Virus record (IMG/VR): IMGVR_UViG_3300009034_000171
Span: 1-29,278 of that record
Reading direction: 5' to 3' (one strand)
Source: a virus
Length of the DNA: 29,278 nt
The position numbers and the translations under genes are program-made. The notes under the pieces were generated by a model. The model searched no databases. It was not told the DNA's origin and saw nothing but the letters and a program-made list of their open reading frames with translations. Below are positions 13,016 to 20,572 of the stretch, in pieces; position 1 is the first letter of the stretch, and each line of letters begins with the position of its first letter.

Positions 13016-13834
13016 CTAACCAAATGGCAAATTGCCACTTCTAAGCTGACTTTCTATCCTTATCTTGTCTCCATACTCTTTTCGGAGCGCCTTCAATTGC
13101 TCTAAAACGTCTGCTGGAAAGCCAGCCTTCCGCATCCAATCGAAGTATCCGGGATCTGTCTTCATCACGTCAAATACCTTCTTGCGATAATGTTTCTTCC
13201 CGAAATTGATAATCCATTCGCCATCGCGCTGGATCAGATGCTTGCCAGCATCCATAATATCTGGCAATGGCGGCAAATCACTTGTATAGAATGCTAGACC
13301 GACTAGAAGCCGGAAACTAGCTGCCACATCAGCACAGTGGAAAAGCTGTTGAGCAAGCCCCACCGGAGCAGATCGGCCTTCATATCTGCCCATGTGACTA
13401 TGAATACAATCACAAACCCGCGCCCACTTTCCAGCAAGCTCTTCTGTGTATGGAAGATATGAGAATTCCTCATATCCCCATTTTCGCAAGTAAGCTGCTG
13501 TATCCGCCGCGTGCGTTGGATATGCCTCATCATCAATTTCACCATCCTTGTCGCCACGATGATGGATGTCATGAAGCAATGCCGCTGAAATGGCAATATC
13601 CGTGTCCTCGAAGAAGGCGTCAAATAGCCTGTAAGCAATCCAGGCCACTTTCTTTTCATGGATGCAAAGACCACCATCTTGCAAGTCATCCGGCGGATGG
13701 TGTTTCCCTGTGAGAGATGCTGGTATGCTCCAGAAATACTCAGGTGCTCTGGATAAAGCTACTTCTGTCATGTCTCTTAGTGTGTCCAGCTTGATCAATC
13801 CAAGCTCTTCTGCGAAAAACTCTACGTTATACAC
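13016..13834 (-). CDS. HD-domain phosphohydrolase
   Basis: 272 residues. The metal-binding HD signature is present: His59 in GGLCIHEKKVAWIA, His88-Asp89 in AALLHDIHHRGD, a later His in CDCIHSHMG, and an Asp in LFHCADVAAS. HD enzymes hydrolyse phosphates on nucleotides, (p)ppGpp or nucleic acids; phage versions often adjust the dNTP pool. The motif SLTGKHHPPDD just before the first His is typical of a phage/bacterial subfamily of unknown substrate. The GTG start has AAGGAG six bases upstream. Substrate cannot be read from sequence; a role in modified-nucleotide metabolism is only an idea. Confidence 0.8.
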   Translation of the reverse strand: MYNVEFFAEELGLIKLDTLRDMTEVALSRAPEYFWSIPASLTGKHHPPDDLQDGGLCIHEKKVAWIAYRLFDAFFEDTDIAISAALLHDIHHRGDKDGEIDDEAYPTHAADTAAYLRKWGYEEFSYLPYTEELAGKWARVCDCIHSHMGRYEGRSAPVGLAQQLFHCADVAASFRLLVGLAFYTSDLPPLPDIMDAGKHLIQRDGEWIINFGKKHYRKKVFDVMKTDPGYFDWMRKAGFPADVLEQLKALRKEYGDKIRIESQLRSGNLPFG

Positions 13835-13846
13835 CCTATGCTCCTT

Positions 13847-14176
13847 TCAATCTGGCTCAAATGCCTGATCCAATTCATCACAAGATGCCAGTCCATCAGA
13901 CCAATCATACCTTTTCATCTCGATAATGTTCCTGTAGCAAACACTTTTTAGCTTTGGAGTAGTTCTCCGCTCCATCCCCTCGCCAGTTTCTATCCATGTC
14001 TCATCTACGTCCATATAATCAAGTAACTGTAATCTACATGGGAAATCATTGGTTACACCAGCGAAATCTCCACACATAGATCGCTCCCCCGCTCCGGCAC
14101 GATATAAGATAGAAATAGCATCTCCCTCTCTCAAGTCCAGAAACTTCAATTCCTCATAGAATTTTTCGATCATCAT
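13847..14176 (-). CDS. hypothetical protein, 109 residues
   Basis: Not recognised. ATG at 14176 has GGAGG eight bases upstream (an earlier GTG would overlap the previous stop). The sequence is acidic and beta-rich, with paired Cys (ERSMCGDFAGVTNDFPCRL), and ends in an acidic tail. A segment DAISILYRAGAGERSMCGD may form a small SH3-like barrel. It precedes the HD gene by 12 bases in the same operon. Confidence 0.6.
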   Translation of the reverse strand: MMIEKFYEELKFLDLREGDAISILYRAGAGERSMCGDFAGVTNDFPCRLQLLDYMDVDETWIETGEGMERRTTPKLKSVCYRNIIEMKRYDWSDGLASCDELDQAFEPD

Positions 14177-14181
14177 TATGA

Positions 14182-14589
14182 TCACCTCCGCCCTTGATCG
14201 ATATAATTAAAACAACGAGGGTTTGAGCATCCAGTAGCGTCACTTCTGGTGATAATAGACGAGCCACATTCCATACAAGTCTCTCCAAGTGGCTTGCCAA
14301 AATCAGCAAAACATCCTTTTTCCCCGCCAGAGTCAACAGCCGCCACGATTCGCTTACATAATTCTACAGCGTCCCTATTCTGTGCTGTTATACGATCCGC
14401 GTCCACCTGAGCCATTCTCCTAATACAAATGATGAATAGCTCGATCACATAGGTCTGTAATAGCTTGTGATCGCATATCAAACACTCCGCTATCAAGTCG
14501 CCATCCATCCTATACGAGTTGACAAAATCACTGATAGCCTTATATGCTGCAATTGCCGTGTCCTGTGCTTTCTCGCTCATATTCGGCAT
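14182..14589 (-). CDS. hypothetical protein with C-terminal zinc finger
   Basis: 135 residues starting MPNMSEKAQDTAIAAYK. The first 90 residues are helical; the end, CMECGSS...GCSNPRCFNY, is a four-Cys zinc finger of the kind seen in topoisomerase and recombination-mediator tails. GGAG is nine bases upstream of the ATG, and the stop of the 53-residue gene lies one base before it, showing coupling. No family recognised. Position downstream of the Rad52-like gene makes a DNA-transaction role plausible. Confidence 0.65.
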   Translation of the reverse strand: MPNMSEKAQDTAIAAYKAISDFVNSYRMDGDLIAECLICDHKLLQTYVIELFIICIRRMAQVDADRITAQNRDAVELCKRIVAAVDSGGEKGCFADFGKPLGETCMECGSSIITRSDATGCSNPRCFNYIDQGRR

Positions 14590-14590
14590 T

Positions 14591-14752
14591 CTATACATCT
14601 CCAATCTTTAGTATACTAAGATATGGGAAAGCAAAATCGCCCACAACACTCAGCCGATAGAATATATCCATCACCGACTGGAGCAGGCGATCTGTCTCCT
14701 CCCCGTTTAGAGTCGAGGTTTTCACTTCATAATTCATCCCCCCTTTCACCAT
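14591..14752 (-). CDS. 53-residue hypothetical peptide
   Basis: Short gene with GGAGG six bases before its ATG. The peptide begins MVKGGMNYEVKTSTLNGEE, continues TDRLLQSVMDIFYRLSVVGD and ends FAFPYLSILKIGDV. Its stop codon is one base from the next start. The strong ribosome site and exact junction with the following gene support it; no function can be read. Confidence 0.55.
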   Translation of the reverse strand: MVKGGMNYEVKTSTLNGEETDRLLQSVMDIFYRLSVVGDFAFPYLSILKIGDV

Positions 14753-14805
14753 TTCAGTCCTCCTCTTAACGTCTCCAGCATCTTCTCATATAAGTCGTCA
14801 GAGGT

Positions 14806-15483
14806 TCAAGATTTCCCATTCTGACTACCATTTTTCTTAGCTTCTCTGTATTCCTTCAGCAGAAAGTCCAGATACTCCTGGAGTTTCGGCTTTGGATGAT
14901 TAAGCGACTGGCTTCCCAGATGCTCACCACGTAGGTCAGCAACAGTCTGCTCTGACAGTTCATTGATCTTCTTCTCACCAGCGAGAATTCGATTCTTTAT
15001 GTCTCCTACCGTACCAGGCTTGTCGCCATTAGGTGCGCCGTTTCCAGATCCACCAGAAGCCGTGTCACTTCCACCAGCAGAGCCACCACCATCAGAATAT
15101 AGATCCAGACCAATCCCGAATAGCGTAGCGCACTTTTTCAGACAATCACTGGTTGCCGCTTTGATATTGTCTGATAGAGATATGACCTCGCCTGCCCGAT
15201 CTCCCCTGCTATAAACCTCGATCTCTTTGCCGCCAAATTGCATTTTAGAAACTTCGCTACCATCTTGCCAGACTGTCAAGCGACCTAAGACTATGAACTC
15301 CGATCCCGCCTTCTCATGACTAACCACCTCGAAAGACCAATTACCAGAGAAGGCTTCATTAAGCCGCTCAATCACAGTATGTGCCTCAACGTAGGAAAAC
15401 TTCGCATTGCTCCGTCCCTTACGCTGCTTGATTTGACCTTTCTCAAATGGTCTCTGCAAAACCTCCAAAATCTCTTTATCCAT
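14806..15483 (-). CDS. Rad52/Rad22-family single-strand annealing protein
   Basis: 225 residues. The core matches the Rad52/Rad22 annealing domain: ILEVLQRPFEKGQIKQRKG, YVEAHTVIERLNEAFSGNWS, a beta-sheet block, then SLSDNIKAATSDCLKKCATL and FGIGLDLY. These proteins coat and anneal complementary single strands during phage recombination and often work with a 5' exonuclease, which is not seen here. After the core comes a Gly/Ser-rich linker (GGGSAGGSDTASGGSGNG) and a charged tail that may contact SSB or other partners. The ATG at 15483 has GGAGG six bases upstream. Full length for phage versions. The 53 bases after it hold nothing notable. Confidence 0.85.
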   Translation of the reverse strand: MDKEILEVLQRPFEKGQIKQRKGRSNAKFSYVEAHTVIERLNEAFSGNWSFEVVSHEKAGSEFIVLGRLTVWQDGSEVSKMQFGGKEIEVYSRGDRAGEVISLSDNIKAATSDCLKKCATLFGIGLDLYSDGGGSAGGSDTASGGSGNGAPNGDKPGTVGDIKNRILAGEKKINELSEQTVADLRGEHLGSQSLNHPKPKLQEYLDFLLKEYREAKKNGSQNGKS

Positions 15484-15518
15484 AATACTCCTCCTGTTCA
15501 AGATCCTCAATAATCATC

Positions 15519-15821
15519 CTACTCAAGATCCGCTAATATGCCCTTCAACTTCTCAGTGTATGGACGCAACCTCTTAGCAGCAGAGTCAACCCTCCCCTCC
15601 TCTTTGGCTTTTACCACCGCTATGTATTTCTCCAGTGATGGGACATAAATCAAATACCTCTTCTTTCCCCTGCTCCCTCGCGGGATTGTCTTAGACTGGA
15701 TGTTTCCAACGCGGGCATGACTATAGATCGTGGTCTGTGCTCGACTAATTCCCCTTTCCGCCAGGATCTTAACCGCCTCCTGGATTGTCACCCAATCGGT
15801 CTTAATTGGCAACTTTGGCAT
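15519..15821 (-). CDS. MerR/excisionase-type helix-turn-helix protein
   Basis: 100 residues from the ATG at 15821, with a GGAGGGAGG ribosome site. WVTIQEAVKILAERGISRAQ, then TTIYSHARVGNIQSKTIP and a YVPSLEKYIAV strand, form the winged HTH of the MerR/Xis-like DNA-binding fold, followed by a charged helix. It probably binds DNA as a regulator or accessory factor. It overlaps the preceding gene by 20 bases. The absence of a visible integrase argues against calling it an excisionase. Confidence 0.7.
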   Translation of the reverse strand: MPKLPIKTDWVTIQEAVKILAERGISRAQTTIYSHARVGNIQSKTIPRGSRGKKRYLIYVPSLEKYIAVVKAKEEGRVDSAAKRLRPYTEKLKGILADLE

Positions 15822-16095
15822 CGCTATTCCTCCCTCCAAATAATTCCGTGCTGTCCAATAAGTCATTGATGAATTGGAACTTCCTTCTGCGCGAATTCAA
15901 CAGGCGTTTCCGAAGCCGCCTGCGCTTCCACAAAGATACCTTCCAAACATGAGCTATCAAGTCCTCCAATTGCTGGATACCTTCGCGAAGTACCTCTTGC
16001 TCAGTCAAGATATGAGCGATAAATAATGCCCTTCTGACATCCTTCTCAGAGTCTAGCTCTCCAATATGCTCCAATGCTTTCGATAATCCCGACAT
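15802..16095 (-). CDS. hypothetical helical protein with basic C-terminus
   Basis: 97 residues, the first gene behind the promoter at 16.13-16.16 kb, with GGAGG nine bases before its ATG. It is predicted helical throughout (SKALEHIGELDSEKDVRRAL, TEQEVLREGIQQLEDLIAHV), ending in a strongly basic segment (SLWKRRRLRKRLLNSRRRK) that could bind nucleic acid. No family recognised. Confidence 0.65.
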   Translation of the reverse strand: MSGLSKALEHIGELDSEKDVRRALFIAHILTEQEVLREGIQQLEDLIAHVWKVSLWKRRRLRKRLLNSRRRKFQFINDLLDSTELFGGRNSDAKVAN

Positions 16096-16128
16096 TCTGT
16101 CAATCCTCCTTCATTGTGGTCTACCTAT

Positions 16129-16157
16129 ATTATACACCATCTTTAATGCAATGTCAA
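16129..16157 (-). promoter_or_regulatory. sigma-A promoter of the recombination/regulation operon
   Basis: Minus strand: -35 TTGACA (16152-16157, perfect), 17-bp spacer, -10 TATAAT (16129-16134, perfect), start near 16122, 26 bases before the first ATG. Unlike the promoters at 8.85, 12.4 and 20.3 kb it lacks the shared upstream box, so it may be constitutive and serve early expression of the Rad52-like, HD and sigma-like genes. Confidence 0.88.
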
Positions 16158-16161
16158 GGAC

Positions 16162-16734
16162 TTATTCTCTCAATAACTGGACTATCTGCCACGCTTGATC
16201 CACTGTCAAACCCCTCAGCTTCATCTCCAGTCTATCAGCACCGTCAGATGTAATGTCTCCAGTATACTTATCACCATAGTCGAAATAACAGAAGCCATCT
16301 CCCATATCTCTCTGACGCATAAATTTTGCCTCTACTCCTGCCAGAGATGCAATTGATCTGATAGTTTTCTGACGCGTTCTGATAAACTTATTCTGGCTCT
16401 GCACAAACGCAACTGCTTTCTTGTAATTCTCCAAATACTTGGGCATGAAGCGTCTTTTGATTTCCTTAGCCATCTGCTCTGCTGACTTCTTTTCGTTCAT
16501 CGAAATCTCTACGCTCTCCAAATGATACTCCCTTGATCCATCCATCGCTGTTGGATACATGCTGGAGATATAGAATCTACCAAGACTACGATGATCCCGC
16601 TCATTGTTGATGAAGAACTGACAGCCAGCCTTATTGAGTCTGGCACAATTAAACGAATCGTGCCAATACTGAATCTCATATTCCATAATCTCTGCCAGTT
16701 GCTCCACCTTTGCTACAAATGCTCCTCTGTCCAT
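16162..16734 (-). CDS. hypothetical protein, 190 residues
   Basis: Not recognised. ATG at 16734 has GGAGG seven bases upstream. The sequence begins MDRGAFVAKVEQLAEIMEYE; the first half is beta-rich (GCQFFINNERDHRSLGRFYI) and the middle is a long charged helix (SAEQMAKEIKRRFMPKYLEN). A C-terminal segment LRGLTVDQAWQIVQLLRE closes the protein. It ends just before the -35 of the next promoter and is the last gene of its operon. No terminator is evident between them. Confidence 0.65.
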   Translation of the reverse strand: MDRGAFVAKVEQLAEIMEYEIQYWHDSFNCARLNKAGCQFFINNERDHRSLGRFYISSMYPTAMDGSREYHLESVEISMNEKKSAEQMAKEIKRRFMPKYLENYKKAVAFVQSQNKFIRTRQKTIRSIASLAGVEAKFMRQRDMGDGFCYFDYGDKYTGDITSDGADRLEMKLRGLTVDQAWQIVQLLRE

Positions 16735-16763
16735 TTCCAATCCTCCATTCCAGATAATGGCAA

Positions 16764-16967
16764 CTATCTGCCCTGCTCCCTGATATGTTCCCAATACATA
16801 TCATCTAACTCATCCTCAGTCAATCCAACTAGCCTACAAAGCATTTTCTCAATCTTATCGAGATTTACCGCTCTCCTTTCTAATCCCAATCTGTGCGCTG
16901 ATGTCTGCTCATTATCATAAACCAAGATCAAAGCATCTATGATTACTTTCCGCTCTGCATCATTCAT
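16764..16967 (-). CDS. hypothetical helical protein, 67 residues
   Basis: Helical, charged, no family recognised (begins MNDAERKVIIDALILVYDNE; ends WEHIREQGR). Its ATG overlaps the upstream stop by four bases (ATGA) and is preceded by GAGGAGG, so translation is coupled. Coding status is supported by junctions on both sides. Confidence 0.6.
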   Translation of the reverse strand: MNDAERKVIIDALILVYDNEQTSAHRLGLERRAVNLDKIEKMLCRLVGLTEDELDDMYWEHIREQGR

Positions 16968-17212
16968 TCGTCAATATCCTCCTCCAAATGTCCAAGCTCC
17001 ACATCTGGTAATTCCCAAGAGCCTGTCTTAATGTATTGCTCCTCCTTCCCCCGGAAGTGAGTCCAGTGTGTATTCTCATATGTCTTGCAAAACTCGATCC
17101 ACATCCGAAATTCCACCAAAGTAAGCTCTGCCAAAGCGTCTATGGCTGTGCTGAGGTTAGCGTTGATCTTCTCATTTGGGAAATATTGGTCAATCTGCTC
17201 TTTTGTAATCAT
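16964..17212 (-). CDS. hypothetical acidic protein, 82 residues
   Basis: Starts MITKEQIDQYFPNEKINANL nine bases after GGAGG. Mostly helical with an acidic C-terminus (LPDVELGHLEEDIDE), coupled by ATGA overlap to the 67-residue gene. The 66 bases before it can encode a 14-residue leader-like frame ending on its ATG, which I do not call. Function unknown. Confidence 0.6.
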   Translation of the reverse strand: MITKEQIDQYFPNEKINANLSTAIDALAELTLVEFRMWIEFCKTYENTHWTHFRGKEEQYIKTGSWELPDVELGHLEEDIDE

Positions 17213-17278
17213 GTCTCAGTTCCTCCAAATAATATGGGGATAAAAGAATTCATCACCTCCCCTCTATCCCGGATGCTG

Positions 17279-17932
17279 CTATTTCTTTTGATAATCTGTG
17301 ACGACTTGAAATACTCCTTCCCGATCTGTGCCCATTTGAGCGTCTGTATAGAACTGCTGACCCTTGATGATTGGTCTCTTGCCCGGCCGCTGTTGCCGCA
17401 TATCGGCAACCATCGTATGGAACAGCATATCATTAAACGGTCGGAATCCAGGGCGAAATGGAACGCCATTCAGAGTCGCCCAGGGCTTCTCCAGAATGTC
17501 GAATCCTTCACGACCGCAACCGATCATTGGCTGTCCAATATCACCGCCAGCAGCGTTCATCGCTACAAGCAACTGACCAATCTCTGAAAGCGCCGCTCCT
17601 GAGATTGTATATGTCGCTCCAGTGACATAATCGCCACACTCACGACTAACCTCATCTCCGCCAGGATCAACCATCTGGACATCATAAAGCTCTGCCAGCT
17701 TCTCCTGAGCCTCTATCGAAAGACCGCTCAATCTGGTGATCCTATATCGCAAATAGACAGATCCCCACTTCTTGCCGCTCTCTTTCTGGATACAATAAAC
17801 TGGCTCATCCCAATTCATCTTTGCCAGCACTTTCGGAGCAACGCGTCTGGTAATGCCCTGCAGCTGAGATTCTTTGATGAACTTCAGCGGCGTCTTATAG
17901 TAACTCTTCCCTATCCAATGTATCCATGCCAT
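17279..17932 (-). CDS. hypothetical phage protein, 217 residues
   Basis: Starts MAWIHWIGKSYYKTPLKFIK seven bases after GGAGG. The opening (HWIGK-YY...FI-E...ITRRVAPKVLAKM-W) recalls a family of phage proteins of unknown function that start in the same way, but I cannot name it. A central YVTGATYTISGAAL and a later IGCGREGFDILEKPW are notable. It is the largest gene in the 16-20 kb run and looks intact. The 130-base interval upstream (17933-18062) holds no convincing gene, only two very short frames with TTG or GTG starts. Confidence 0.65.
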   Translation of the reverse strand: MAWIHWIGKSYYKTPLKFIKESQLQGITRRVAPKVLAKMNWDEPVYCIQKESGKKWGSVYLRYRITRLSGLSIEAQEKLAELYDVQMVDPGGDEVSRECGDYVTGATYTISGAALSEIGQLLVAMNAAGGDIGQPMIGCGREGFDILEKPWATLNGVPFRPGFRPFNDMLFHTMVADMRQQRPGKRPIIKGQQFYTDAQMGTDREGVFQVVTDYQKK

Positions 17933-18062
17933 AACTTTACCTCCATTATTGATCAATTATGTTAATGCCACTATGCTGCCAACGCCAATCCCGGTCAATC
18001 CACCTCCAATTTCTTGAATGTTCTGTTCACTTCTTCTATCAGACACTCTATGAATAAAATGA

Positions 18063-18392
18063 TCAAGCTCCTAATATAGCCCACTGATTTTCCCCCCATA
18101 AAGACCTAATCGCTTCACCAAGTTTAATGCACATTCCGACCGTCCTATGCGCTCTTTCATCAGAAGCCATGTCAACCATCTGCTCCTCAATCCGATATAA
18201 TAGATCGGCAATTGCATTCTCATTACAACGCGATATGTCTAATATCCTTCCTTCCAGTATAGGCACATGATCTGCCCCATATCCAAAGTCTTGGACTTGC
18301 TCAGGATCATCAGCAATGTCTTTCATTGGATCAATCGCCCAACTAATGACATCCGCCTGAGCCTTTGTAAGCTGTAGTTTGAGTTCAATCAT
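18063..18392 (-). CDS. hypothetical protein, 109 residues
   Basis: The start MIELKLQLTKAQADVISWAI overlaps the previous stop (ATGATTGA) and has GGGGAAG seven bases upstream. Mostly helical, with an acidic central part (DDPEQVQDFGYGADHV) and helices ADLLYRIEEQMVDMASDERA. No family recognised. It is part of a tightly coupled trio with the two genes before it. Confidence 0.6.
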   Translation of the reverse strand: MIELKLQLTKAQADVISWAIDPMKDIADDPEQVQDFGYGADHVPILEGRILDISRCNENAIADLLYRIEEQMVDMASDERAHRTVGMCIKLGEAIRSLWGENQWAILGA

Positions 18393-18570
18393 TTTTTTTC
18401 TTCCCCAGGACTTTCGCAACCTCAATAGCCTCTGAATTCGTGTCACATAGCGGAGTAGTCGCTATATCCTTTCCTTTCTCGTCAAATATCTCAACATACC
18501 ACTTGCCCTGGCTTTCATCATAATCGAGAGTCCCGTAAATCCCCTTCTTTATGGTGAATATCTTTGGCAT
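18385..18570 (-). CDS. hypothetical beta-rich protein, 61 residues
   Basis: MPKIFTIKKGIYGTLDYDES begins immediately after the previous stop; GAGGAGA is nine bases before the ATG. The short strands (KWYVEIFDEKGKDIATTPL) suggest a small beta domain with one C-terminal helix. Its end runs through an A8 stretch (LGKKKND) overlapping the next start. Unknown function. Confidence 0.6.
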   Translation of the reverse strand: MPKIFTIKKGIYGTLDYDESQGKWYVEIFDEKGKDIATTPLCDTNSEAIEVAKVLGKKKND

Positions 18571-19044
18571 CTATGATGTCTCCTCTTGCCGCTTAGTGGC
18601 CTTCTCCTCTAGCGTTGTCATCCTGAAGAGTTTACCAACTTCCTGATGCACACGAGCCTCAAGTTCGAGCACACATAGGCAAGCGGAGACTTCAGCCAAT
18701 GATAATCCTGACTGCTTCCAGATTGTGTTTATGTGAACTGGATTAACACCAATTCGATTCATTACCAGTCGCTTCTTTTCTTCAAAAGTCAAAGCATCTG
18801 GCTTAGGTTCTTCTGGCACTATGCGATCCACAATGTATCGCGCTATCTCTGCCAGATGAGGATTGATCTCCGATCTCGTTTTGCCCTCACCGACCATAAC
18901 ATCCACCAGATTGACTACATCATATTTCATGTGTGCTATGAGAACGTGATCTGCCACGTCTGGTGGTATACTCTCAGCGTGTAGCATCTTTGCTATTGCG
19001 TTTACTTCATCGGCTGTCACTTCTATGCAACTCCTTTCCATCAT
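18571..19044 (-). CDS. hypothetical protein with DprA-like winged helix
   Basis: 157 residues. The N-terminal half is helical; residues about 105-150 (NRIGVNPVHINTIWKQSGLS, then LAEVSACLCVLELEARVHQE) resemble the small winged helix at the end of DprA-type proteins. That suggests DNA or protein binding, at low certainty. The two ATGs at 19044/19041 have no ribosome site. A GTG at 19020 has AAGGAG ten bases upstream and may be the real start, giving 149 residues. Confidence 0.58.
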   Translation of the reverse strand: MMERSCIEVTADEVNAIAKMLHAESIPPDVADHVLIAHMKYDVVNLVDVMVGEGKTRSEINPHLAEIARYIVDRIVPEEPKPDALTFEEKKRLVMNRIGVNPVHINTIWKQSGLSLAEVSACLCVLELEARVHQEVGKLFRMTTLEEKATKRQEETS

Positions 19045-19071
19045 CGTCTGAGGATCTAATCGTTTGCCACA

Positions 19072-19311
19072 TTATACCAACGGCATCTGCCACCACTGGT
19101 CAGAGCCGTATCCTAGATTCTTTCCTTCCAATATCAGAAGTGCCTCTTTAGCACCTCCAAGATATTCGTTATAGTCTCCATCCTCTTCCCATTCAAGCCT
19201 TACCACTCCTTTAACAGAATCAACTAAAGGATAATTAGGCTGTTCAGCGATGAGAACTTGACTATCATCATCAAACTCCTCAAGAATTTCTTTCAAGTCT
19301 GCCACCGTCAT
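19072..19311 (-). CDS. hypothetical protein, 79 residues
   Basis: MTVADLKEILEEFDDDSQVL, then VRLEWEEDGDYNEYLGG, follows GGAGG by nine bases. The opening (VADLKEILEEFDDDSQVLI) is common to many short phage proteins of unknown function with an alpha/beta fold. Longer upstream starts give an unlikely basic extension through a hairpin and lack a ribosome site. Confidence 0.65.
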   Translation of the reverse strand: MTVADLKEILEEFDDDSQVLIAEQPNYPLVDSVKGVVRLEWEEDGDYNEYLGGAKEALLILEGKNLGYGSDQWWQMPLV

Positions 19312-19375
19312 TACTCCATACCTCCTCTTTTGCCTCGCTCTGAAGGACTTTAATCGGTCTGCTTCCCACAGCCAC

Positions 19376-19396
19376 AGGGAGAGACTAGCTCTCCCT
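19376..19396. repeat. perfect 8-bp stem-loop in a 100-base gap
   Basis: AGGGAGAG (19376-19383) and CTCTCCCT (19389-19396) flank the loop ACTAG. No T-run follows on either strand, so it is not a terminator. It lies in the only larger gap of this run (19312-19411) and may be an mRNA-processing or stability element, or may expose a GGGAG-like decoy. Confidence 0.5.
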
Positions 19397-19411
19397 TCGA
19401 GCTTATTCCCC

Positions 19412-19723
19412 CTAATCGTTAATAGCATGTATTTCAGCCCCACAGGAACATCTTATGCGATAATACCATGAATCCTCGGTTGCATGGACTTTTTCAGCAG
19501 GGCGATAACGCAAATCTTGATCACAATCGGAAGCAGGACAACGCCATCCAGTATGCTCCAACATAGATTGCTCTGCAACAATTGTCCTAGATTCCAAATC
19601 GCTTACTCTCTCCTTTCGTCTTATAGACGCCAGTTTCGCGTGATCAATCAGTTCCCTCTTGCCCTTCGCCACAAATCCTATATCTCCAATCTGCCTGAAA
19701 TCTACCGGTGCGTTTCTAATCAT
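19412..19723 (-). CDS. zinc-binding hypothetical protein, 103 residues
   Basis: Starts MIRNAPVDFRQIGDIGFVAK nine bases after GGAGG, one base beyond the upstream stop. The end holds a zinc knuckle: CPASDCDQDLRYR and CSCGAEIHA. A basic segment KLASIRRKERVSDLE lies in the middle. No family recognised; the Cys arrangement is typical of small phage nucleic-acid-binding proteins. Confidence 0.63.
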   Translation of the reverse strand: MIRNAPVDFRQIGDIGFVAKGKRELIDHAKLASIRRKERVSDLESRTIVAEQSMLEHTGWRCPASDCDQDLRYRPAEKVHATEDSWYYRIRCSCGAEIHAIND

Positions 19724-19724
19724 T

Positions 19725-20009
19725 TCAACTTGCCTCCTCAATATTTCTGCATTGAATCCTTTGACCAATCATCTCTTCCAGATTGGCGATGAAATTATCT
19801 ACCTCAACAGCATCCGTGCCACCCTTCTCTGAAGGAAAACTAAACACAGCAAAGCCTTTTCTCCAAAGAAGATCACCAGAATTATCTTCCGCAATTTCGA
19901 TAATATCTTGCAGCTTTAGTCCTTCCTTGCGGAATCCAAAAACCTCAACGAGATTTTGGAAGGGGCAATCATCCATGCCAGTTTCTTTTATTCTTATTTC
20001 TACTCTCAT
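19725..20009 (-). CDS. hypothetical protein, 94 residues
   Basis: Starts MRVEIRIKETGMDDCPFQNL eight bases after GGAGG. Mixed alpha/beta with LQDIIEIAEDNSGDLLWRKG and a C-terminal helix FIANLEEMIGQRIQCRN. No family recognised. Its stop supplies the spacing to the zinc protein that follows, indicating an operon. Confidence 0.62.
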   Translation of the reverse strand: MRVEIRIKETGMDDCPFQNLVEVFGFRKEGLKLQDIIEIAEDNSGDLLWRKGFAVFSFPSEKGGTDAVEVDNFIANLEEMIGQRIQCRNIEEAS

Positions 20010-20022
20010 TTCTCCATCCTCC

Positions 20023-20271
20023 TCAATCAGCCGCCACTGAAGCATCCCATTCAAGACCATGAGACCATGTACCTATTGTCAGATGCGTTTTGATATGACA
20101 CCTGCGACAAAGAATCTCGATGTTGCTTATCACATTATTATAAAGGTTGCTGTCCTTATGATGCCTATGGAGATTCTTTTTTCTGCCACATTCTACACAA
20201 CGGGAATCCTTATCGAATGGTATCAATCTTTGTATTTTCTTTCGGATTCTCCAAAGTTCTTTCTGTCCCAT
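20023..20271 (-). CDS. HNH endonuclease
   Basis: 82 residues, compact. CVECGRKKNLHRHHKDSNL, then NVISNIEILCRRCHIKTH, is the HNH nuclease core: two CxxC zinc pairs, the HH pair, the catalytic-site Asn and the final His. It is preceded by a basic helix. Small free-standing HNH proteins act as homing or packaging-associated nucleases. ATG 20271 is nine bases from GGAG; ATG 20277, three bases from it, is an alternative. It is the first gene of the large minus-strand operon, directly behind the promoter at 20.3 kb. Confidence 0.85.
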   Translation of the reverse strand: MGQKELWRIRKKIQRLIPFDKDSRCVECGRKKNLHRHHKDSNLYNNVISNIEILCRRCHIKTHLTIGTWSHGLEWDASVAAD

Positions 20272-20293
20272 TTCCATCGTCTCCAGTCTATTT

Positions 20294-20360
20294 ATTATAC
20301 CATATGTTTAATGTGTTGTCAAGTATAATAGTCGTTTTTCAGGAGCGAAAACGGTCGAAA
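20294..20360 (-). promoter_or_regulatory. leftward sigma-A promoter with shared upstream box
   Basis: Minus strand: -35 TTGACA (20317-20322), 17-bp spacer, TGG then -10 TATAAT (20294-20299), all consensus; start near 20287. Immediately upstream (20323-20360) is the box with TTCGACCGTTTTCGC and TGAAAAACGACTATTATA, shared with the promoters at 12.4 and 8.85 kb. It is predicted to be the strongest promoter of the window and drives the long minus-strand operon. Confidence 0.9.
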
Positions 20361-20397
20361 AAAAGACAGTTTTTTCAACTTTTTTCGCATTTTTTTT
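20358..20397. other. phased A-tracts (bent DNA)
   Basis: Four runs of A or T (7, 6, 6 and 8 bases) begin at 20358, 20370, 20380 and 20390, spaced 10-12 bases, close to one helical turn. Such phasing bends DNA intrinsically. It is directly upstream of the leftward promoter, where it can act as an UP element, and inside the 400-base non-coding divergent region, where it could also mark a replication start. Confidence 0.6.
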
Positions 20398-20440
20398 GCT
20401 ACTGCTGTCATCCAGACTTGTGTGGAGTAACCCAGAGATA

Positions 20441-20558
20441 ATGGGCGTTTAGACACATCACACTATGCACATATGACCAGCCGTATTTGCCATCTGAGAC
20501 ACATTCTCCCCTGCTTGTGTGTAATTACATGGCGATTTTGGCATCCATAGACGCCCAT
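20441..20558. repeat. distant inverted repeat ATGGGCGT in the divergent region
   Basis: ATGGGCGT (20441-20448) recurs inverted as ACGCCCAT (20551-20558); one mismatch beyond, TA also matches. The arms are about 100 bases apart, a spacing suited to DNA looping or paired initiator binding. The interval between holds no gene with a ribosome site. The match is short, so chance is possible. Confidence 0.35.
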
Positions 20559-20572
20559 GAATAAACAGTTTC

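Noticed and set aside
14600-14640. TATACT resembling a -10 upstream of the 135-residue gene
   Set aside because: The -35 position reads GATTTT and the site lies inside the 53-residue gene; likely chance.
17226-17278. 14-codon leader-like frame ending on the ATG at 17212
   Set aside because: GGGGAGG is only two bases from its ATG, too close for good initiation; too short to judge.
17933-18062. Two short frames (TTG and GTG starts) in the 130-base gap
   Set aside because: Non-ATG starts with poor ribosome sites and no recognisable product; left as non-coding.
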